Shown in pieces: positions 58,861 through 64,000 of a stretch of DNA of 64,000 bases. Origin of the DNA: Adineta steineri (lineage: Eukaryota; Rotifera; Eurotatoria; Adinetida; Adinetidae); NCBI GenBank assembly GCA_905250115.1, contig CAJNOI010000101.1, positions 242,482 through 306,481 on the forward strand, in the 5' to 3' direction. Under the pieces are notes generated by a model. It was not told the DNA's origin and did no database searches. It saw only the letters and a list, made by a program, of their open reading frames with translations. Positions within the stretch are counted from its first letter, which is position 1, and every line of letters starts with the position of its first letter. The position numbers were made by a program, and so were the translations under genes.

Positions 58861-59437
58861 ACAGCTGAAAAGAACTTGATATATCATTAGTTTTGACTGT
58901 ATAAAGGACAGAAACATACATGACAAATGGTAGGACATTTTTTGTTAGTCATATGACAAAATTATATGACTAGTTTAGAACTTACGAGATAAATTATAGT
59001 TTCCATTAAGAGTTTTTTTATCAGATATTATGTATCGTATATTCGAAAATAAATGTCTATAACTTTTGTGATTAGAAATAGAAGGAAACTAAGATCATCA
59101 AATAATGAGAAATAGGATGAATCAATTGTGTACTTTCTTACTAAAGTCATGAATAATCATTTCGGTACTTTTTGCCACGTAACCACAACAGAAAACGAAT
59201 ATTTGATCGATAAAAATAACATATTTAATTCGTGATTTATTTCTCATAAATCTATGTCTTCTACTTAAGATTTTCTTGGTTGTGTTTTTTCTCTTATAAA
59301 AGATATGAAAGGTAGGAGATCAATTTTCATCCGATAAGGAATGTGGTTTCTGTTATGTAACTTGTAAATGATTTGAAAACATATTAGATTTAACTGATAA
59401 GAAAAATATCGTTTTTATTGTCATCTTGACTATGTTT
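58861..59437. other. AT-rich spacer
   Basis: No remaining part of the 7TM receptor and no other gene recognised. Confidence 0.4.
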
Positions 59438-60278
59438 TTAATAAAAATAAATTTGTCGTGATTTTTTTAGCATAACTGTTGTTGCTTGTTTCATAAATAA
59501 TGCTCTATTATCTTTAAAAACTTGACAAAAATCATTTGCCTTTGAATAACATTTTGCTAAAGTTGAAAAATATTTCGATTCAAATGCATTACAATTGATA
59601 GATTTTCGTTGATTATATATTCGAGCTAGAAAATCTTGTGTACAATTTTGTACATTGACCATCATTTGTCTTCCCTTATATATATAAATAAAGCCAAAAA
59701 TATAATGAGAAAAAAAAATAGAATATTTTACTTGTGGTGTAAATTGTAAAACAATATCTTTAGGAAATTGTTGACATAATTCCTGTGCCCATGCTGTTAC
59801 ACTTTCATCATTACAACGATAACGTTCATGAAAACATTTAATAAAATCACAACCTGTTTCTAAAGTTTTGGATTTTTCAGAACAAGCTTTGGTTTCTAAA
59901 AATAAAAAAAATTAATTTACTTATTGTCAATAAAGAAATAGATACCTGTTTTGCTCATTTTTGAACCATGAATAATCATGATAAAAGAACATATTAACCC
60001 TTTCGGGACCAACTTTTTTTTTATCTTTTTAATGATCGGTGAATCATTTTATAACTATCTATCTTAGTGGCAACCTCAGAAAAAAAAAATTTTTTTTTTG
60101 AAAAAGCTGAGGTCTCTCCCAGGGATGGTGGTATATATTTGTACCACCTATCCTGTGGGTTTTTCAAAAAAAACTTTTTTTTTCCTGAGGTTAGATAGTT
60201 ATAGAAATGATAGACCGATCATTAAAAAGATGAAAAAAAAGTTGGTCCCGAAAGGGTTAAGACAATACAACAAAACAT
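59438..60278 (-). pseudogene. Stanniocalcin-like secreted glycoprotein gene, first exon split by a MITE
   Basis: Exons (minus): 60278-60257 with the mobile element, continuing 59993-59946; 59895-59732; 59674-59438. Without the element the frame gives 156 residues starting with a clear signal peptide (MFCCIVLICSFIMIIHG). The body has the stanniocalcin cysteine pattern: GCDFIKC, RYRCND, ELCQQF, QGRQMMVNVQNC and CYSKANDFC, with the CYSK-x-N-x-C motif as in vertebrate STC1. Stanniocalcins are secreted hormones in Ca/phosphate balance. The TTAA site of the insertion lies at codons 7-8; the insertion (259 bp plus a duplicated TTAA, 263 bp) shifts frame, so the signal peptide is lost. Downstream exons look intact, so the event is probably recent. 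An internal ATG would give a protein with no signal. Confidence 0.75.
59994..60260. mobile_element. piggyBac-type MITE (259 bp) flanked by TTAA
   Basis: Element 59998-60256 between TTAA at 59994-59997 and 60257-60260. Terminal inverted repeats begin CCCTTTCGGGACCAAC. Homology between the arms continues for about 100 bp (TTTTTAATGATCGGT, ATAACTATCTA, AACCTCAG), so the whole element folds into one long hairpin with GGTGGTATATATTTGTACCACC-like sequence in the centre. TTAA target duplication and CCC(T) ends are hallmarks of the piggyBac superfamily. No coding capacity. Confidence 0.88.
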
Positions 60279-63200
60279 TTTCACTATCATGAATAGCAAA
60301 AATATACAAATGAATACATTTCTTTATATATGTGTTCTTTTTTCAATGTATGATTTTGAATTACAATTGATAAAAAATCTCGAGTTATCTCTATGTTATA
60401 TAAGTTATTATATCATTAAAAAAGCAACCTTCGTAAAAAGCAAAGAAATCACATAAGTTCATTGAGTATTATCAATTTCGATAGAGTTGTATTAACCTTG
60501 TTTACCATATTAATATACAATGAATTTTGATTCATCTAGAAAATATCACTCATTTGTTATTATATGATATCAAAATTCATGTCTTTGTTTAGTAAACGAA
60601 TATTCGACAAAATTTTTATCTACTATTAATTTTCTATTTTAATAGTTAATATTCGCGTTATTCAATTTAACTGAATATATTTCTTTTTTCTACCGACAAA
60701 AATGTGATGTATGACCTAGATTATTATCATTCGTATTTGTGATATATGATCTAGTTATTATCGTTCGCTTTATTTAGTCTTTCTTTCTTTTCTATCGAGG
60801 TCGTTAATATACATTTCATATATATGTTTCTTTGTTATTGTCAAGGGATATTCTATACTAGAATATTCCTTAATATACGTGTATTGCATCATATATATAA
60901 ACGTGTATGAAGTAGTTTATTTTGATAAATAAATATCATTTAACACTCGACTTCAGGACGTAACAAAAAATATAAAAATAGTTTCTTTAATTATATTATT
61001 TTCTTAACAGTTATATATTCTAGTTTTTTTACATTTATTACTGTTATATTTCAACATCATCAATACACTAAAATAATATCATAATTCAATATAATTAACG
61101 ATGACTGTATTTTTATTCTCTTTATTTATCATTTTATGATAATTTACATGTATTCTCAATACTATATTCTATTGAAAAATGAAGAAATTATCTCCAAATT
61201 GTTTAACGAAAAGAATGGAAAATCATCACTATTCTTCGATAATTAAATTATTAACGATTCATATCATGTGGAGAAAAAAAATATCTTGTTTTTTGTAATT
61301 TGTGTTTATGAGACACAAAAAAAAGTTAAAATTCGATGAATTATCACAATCTAATATATTATTAAGGTTGATAAAATACAATACACATTTTTAACTCAAG
61401 ACCAAATAAAAAAACAAGATATTTACGCATCATTGAAACGTTTCAAAGGGACTAGTCATCATCCTGAAAATTGTCATTATCAAAAAATACGCTATTACAA
61501 TCTAATTACCGATTTATTTTGACAGCAAAAAAATAGGTTACCTATCATATACGAATCAAATAACAACATAGACGCACTTCGTAAACAAAAAAATACCATA
61601 AAAATATATTATGAATATAAAAACTGTTTTTAATTCTTTTGTTGACACTATATTTCATCACATTAATTACAAAATACTATATAAATTTCAACTAGCTTTT
61701 AAACACATTTATCACATAACAATAAAAATAATTTCAAGTTCATGGTTACATATATATATAAATATCGAGAAGTATACTTTATCTAAATATTATAATCAGA
61801 AGAGTATTTATGATAGAAAATCAGAATTTATGGTTAAGGTTTTGTTATTAGAAACGATATTCTCTATTAGAGTATAATATAAATATCATAATAGATCTCA
61901 AAAGATGTTTGTCGACTTATAATTCTAGCTATGATAAATTTCTTACTATAATCATATAAGCAAAATAATCTATTAGTAAATAAATGAAATGATTCGTAAG
62001 TACCATTGAGTTTTATATCAAAATAAAATTGTTATTTATTAGCTAGTAGAATTACCTTCTGTATTCTTCTTTCGCTTTATAGTGCACTATCAATCTTTTC
62101 ATGTTTTTTTTATTGTACAAAATTTTTAACTGTACTTCTGAATAATCAATACAGAAGTCATTTCGATAACGCATAATACGCTTCCATGTTGAAAATAAAT
62201 TATATCTCACATAAAGTTAAAAATTACAACAAGAAAAACAAATATTATCTTCTCTTCAGATAAGATTTGAATACTAAACTATTTACGATAATAATTAATC
62301 ATATAATAATACTATAGTGATATATACATACTATTTCAAGGTGATATTTACACAATTTTTCGATATAATAGCAACAACAAAAAAATATAGTTCGTCTATA
62401 ATTTATTTAAACTAAAAAACGAATATTTGAAAAAGATCATTATCTATTGAGAAAATGTAATTTAAATAGAATACCTTGCAATTTTTTTTTATATAGATCA
62501 AAAAATGATTGCTTTTAATATATAATATATTAATACAAAATAAAAGTAAATAATTTTTAAAAGACAATTTTTCGTTTTTAAAAAATAACCTATTTATTTT
62601 GAATTGCTTTTATATACTAAGTTTCATTACAATATAAATATATTCAGTATTGATTAATGTTAAAATAAAATATTATTATCAATACATTCAATTTTGTTCT
62701 GTTCTCTTTCTTTCTCTACCAAACGTATAATATCCGCTTGTCACTATATATCATCAAAAGAAAAGGTGAAGCACATGCTTGAGTGATCACAACGGCTAAA
62801 TGCGTTTTTTTTATGTGCGATTTCGATCAATCAAAAAAACTATTAAATTGAAGGCTATACTGCAAGGACAAAATACAGTCGACATATTTTATTTCTCAAC
62901 TGTTTCGCTCGAGGAGACACATGTATATGTACAAATGTCCTTATCGAATAAAAATTGTATTACTATATGTTTTAACTGTTGAAGACAATTTTTATCCTAG
63001 ATAACTGATACGATGAGTCATATACGACACACTACTAAAAAACTATATGAAATTATTTTGAACGGTTTTAAAATAAACTATCGATATGTTCATCTAATTA
63101 ATACACGGATGTATTTATAAACCGCTGGAAGTTAAAGGGATAATATTTTAAAACAAAATTTCTACCTAGCTAAATGATTTATTAAAATATTTGAAAATGA

Positions 63201-63450
63201 TAAAATAATAAAAAGATGCTGAGCGAAAAAAAGCACTATGAGAACTAATTAGAATATGAAAACTGTCTATGCCAGAAACGCAATATTTGTTTTGTTGACT
63301 TCCATTATTGGACGGAACGTTTCCTACAAAAATAAAAATAAAAATGTATAGTTCAAAATTATAAACTCTCTAAAATGATATTTCGATAAAAAAAACGACT
63401 ATATATGAAATATAATATTAGAATTACTCTCAAGTCATTATTATATAAAG
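60279..63450. other. 3.2-kb AT-rich region without recognisable genes
   Basis: Starts with the promoter side of the stanniocalcin-like gene. Frames at 61611-61877 and 62800-62982 have skewed composition and no domain. No RNA gene seen. Confidence 0.4.
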
Positions 63451-63747
63451 ATGATCTTATTAAACTTACTTCTTGTCAAGTTTTTATTCATATATATGAT
63501 CTTACTTATGATTATAGTCGTATACAATACCAACAAGCAATAATCATCTACTAATGAACAAGCCTAATCAAATCTACTACATATTCAAATATTAGATTGT
63601 ACAAACTGCAATACTCCTCCAATTCAATACTGCTATGCATTATATGATCTACAAATGAATCATATGACGATCACATATTCAAAAATTAAACGCTATACAA
63701 TATCAGCTTCTTATACACTTACAAAACGAATATTGAATCACATATGA
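63451..63747 (+). pseudogene. Possible decayed small secreted-protein gene
   Basis: From the ATG at 63451 the frame gives a strongly hydrophobic start (MILLNLLLVKFLFIYMILL), two in-frame TAA codons, then, still in frame, DCTNCNTPPIQYCYALYDLQ with closely spaced cysteines, ending at TGA 63745-63747. The pattern signal peptide plus cysteine motif suggests an old secreted protein, but it could be chance in AT-rich DNA. Confidence 0.2.
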
Positions 63748-64000
63748 ATAAATAGCTCTGTTATACAACGTTAGTCAAATACTAAGTTCTGTCATCTATA
63801 ATATAAAAGTCATTCTACGAAATCTATCCTTTGATAACAAACGAATACCAACGGTTACAACTCTGTTCTACTATTTTACATAGATAAACAGGTAATTTTT
63901 CGAATTCTAAAAAATCGGAAACAGACTGCTTGATGAATAAACTTTATGATAATTTTATTCAAATATTTATTTGATGAAATATCACATTTATGTCCCATTA

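Noticed and set aside
60098..60292. 64-codon plus-strand frame
   Set aside because: It runs through the MITE hairpin and its poly-Lys/Phe parts come from A/T runs.

Overview
The window looks like nuclear DNA of a bdelloid rotifer (Adineta/Rotaria type). It is very AT-rich. Most introns are about 50-90 bp with GT..AG ends. It carries families typical of bdelloids: coiled-coil/SPRY proteins, LDLa-EGF seven-helix receptors, long FG-GAP repeat proteins, and enzymes with a fungal or bacterial flavour. Short TGTGGG-like tracts match the telomere unit I recall for bdelloids. The genus is an inference. One 100-N scaffold gap lies at 45208-45307.

Layout. 0-35 kb is gene-poor and holds mostly lineage-specific or possibly acquired genes: a coiled-coil/SPRY protein; a giant GTPase/coiled-coil/Cys-His/VWA protein (1383-9203, minus); a spliced secreted protein (12301-13701); an isochorismatase-type hydrolase (14163-15118); a CoA-dependent acyltransferase-fold protein (15479-16942) with a close paralogue 18 kb away (33955-35415); a decayed LDLa/EGF/7TM receptor (17451-21928, minus); and a type II membrane protein with about 26 FG-GAP repeats (26668-31486). 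Long AT-rich stretches lie between them.

35.6-58 kb is compact and mostly conserved eukaryotic housekeeping genes, whose exons I joined by reading frame and splice sites: BORA, CEP131, RANBP3-like, a tRNA-Thr cut by the gap, a small secreted protein, VPS28, BRK1, MOSMO and an ORP1/2-like oxysterol-binding protein. A nine-exon NRPS-like adenylation-carrier-reductase enzyme (54331-57912, minus) follows.

58-64 kb holds a truncated 7TM fragment and a stanniocalcin-like gene whose signal-peptide exon is split by a 259-bp piggyBac-type MITE at TTAA. The rest is AT-rich DNA without clear genes.

The housekeeping genes act in separate processes: mitotic kinase activation (BORA), centriolar satellites and cilia (CEP131), nuclear export (RANBP3), ESCRT-I (VPS28), the WAVE complex (BRK1), Hedgehog receptor trafficking (MOSMO) and lipid transfer (ORP). 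The most notable observations are the MITE in the stanniocalcin-like gene, a CTG codon at the conserved MOSMO start position, a MOSMO 5' relic upstream of the ORP gene, the unusual domain order of the giant GTPase, and a family of foldback elements with telomere-like arms.
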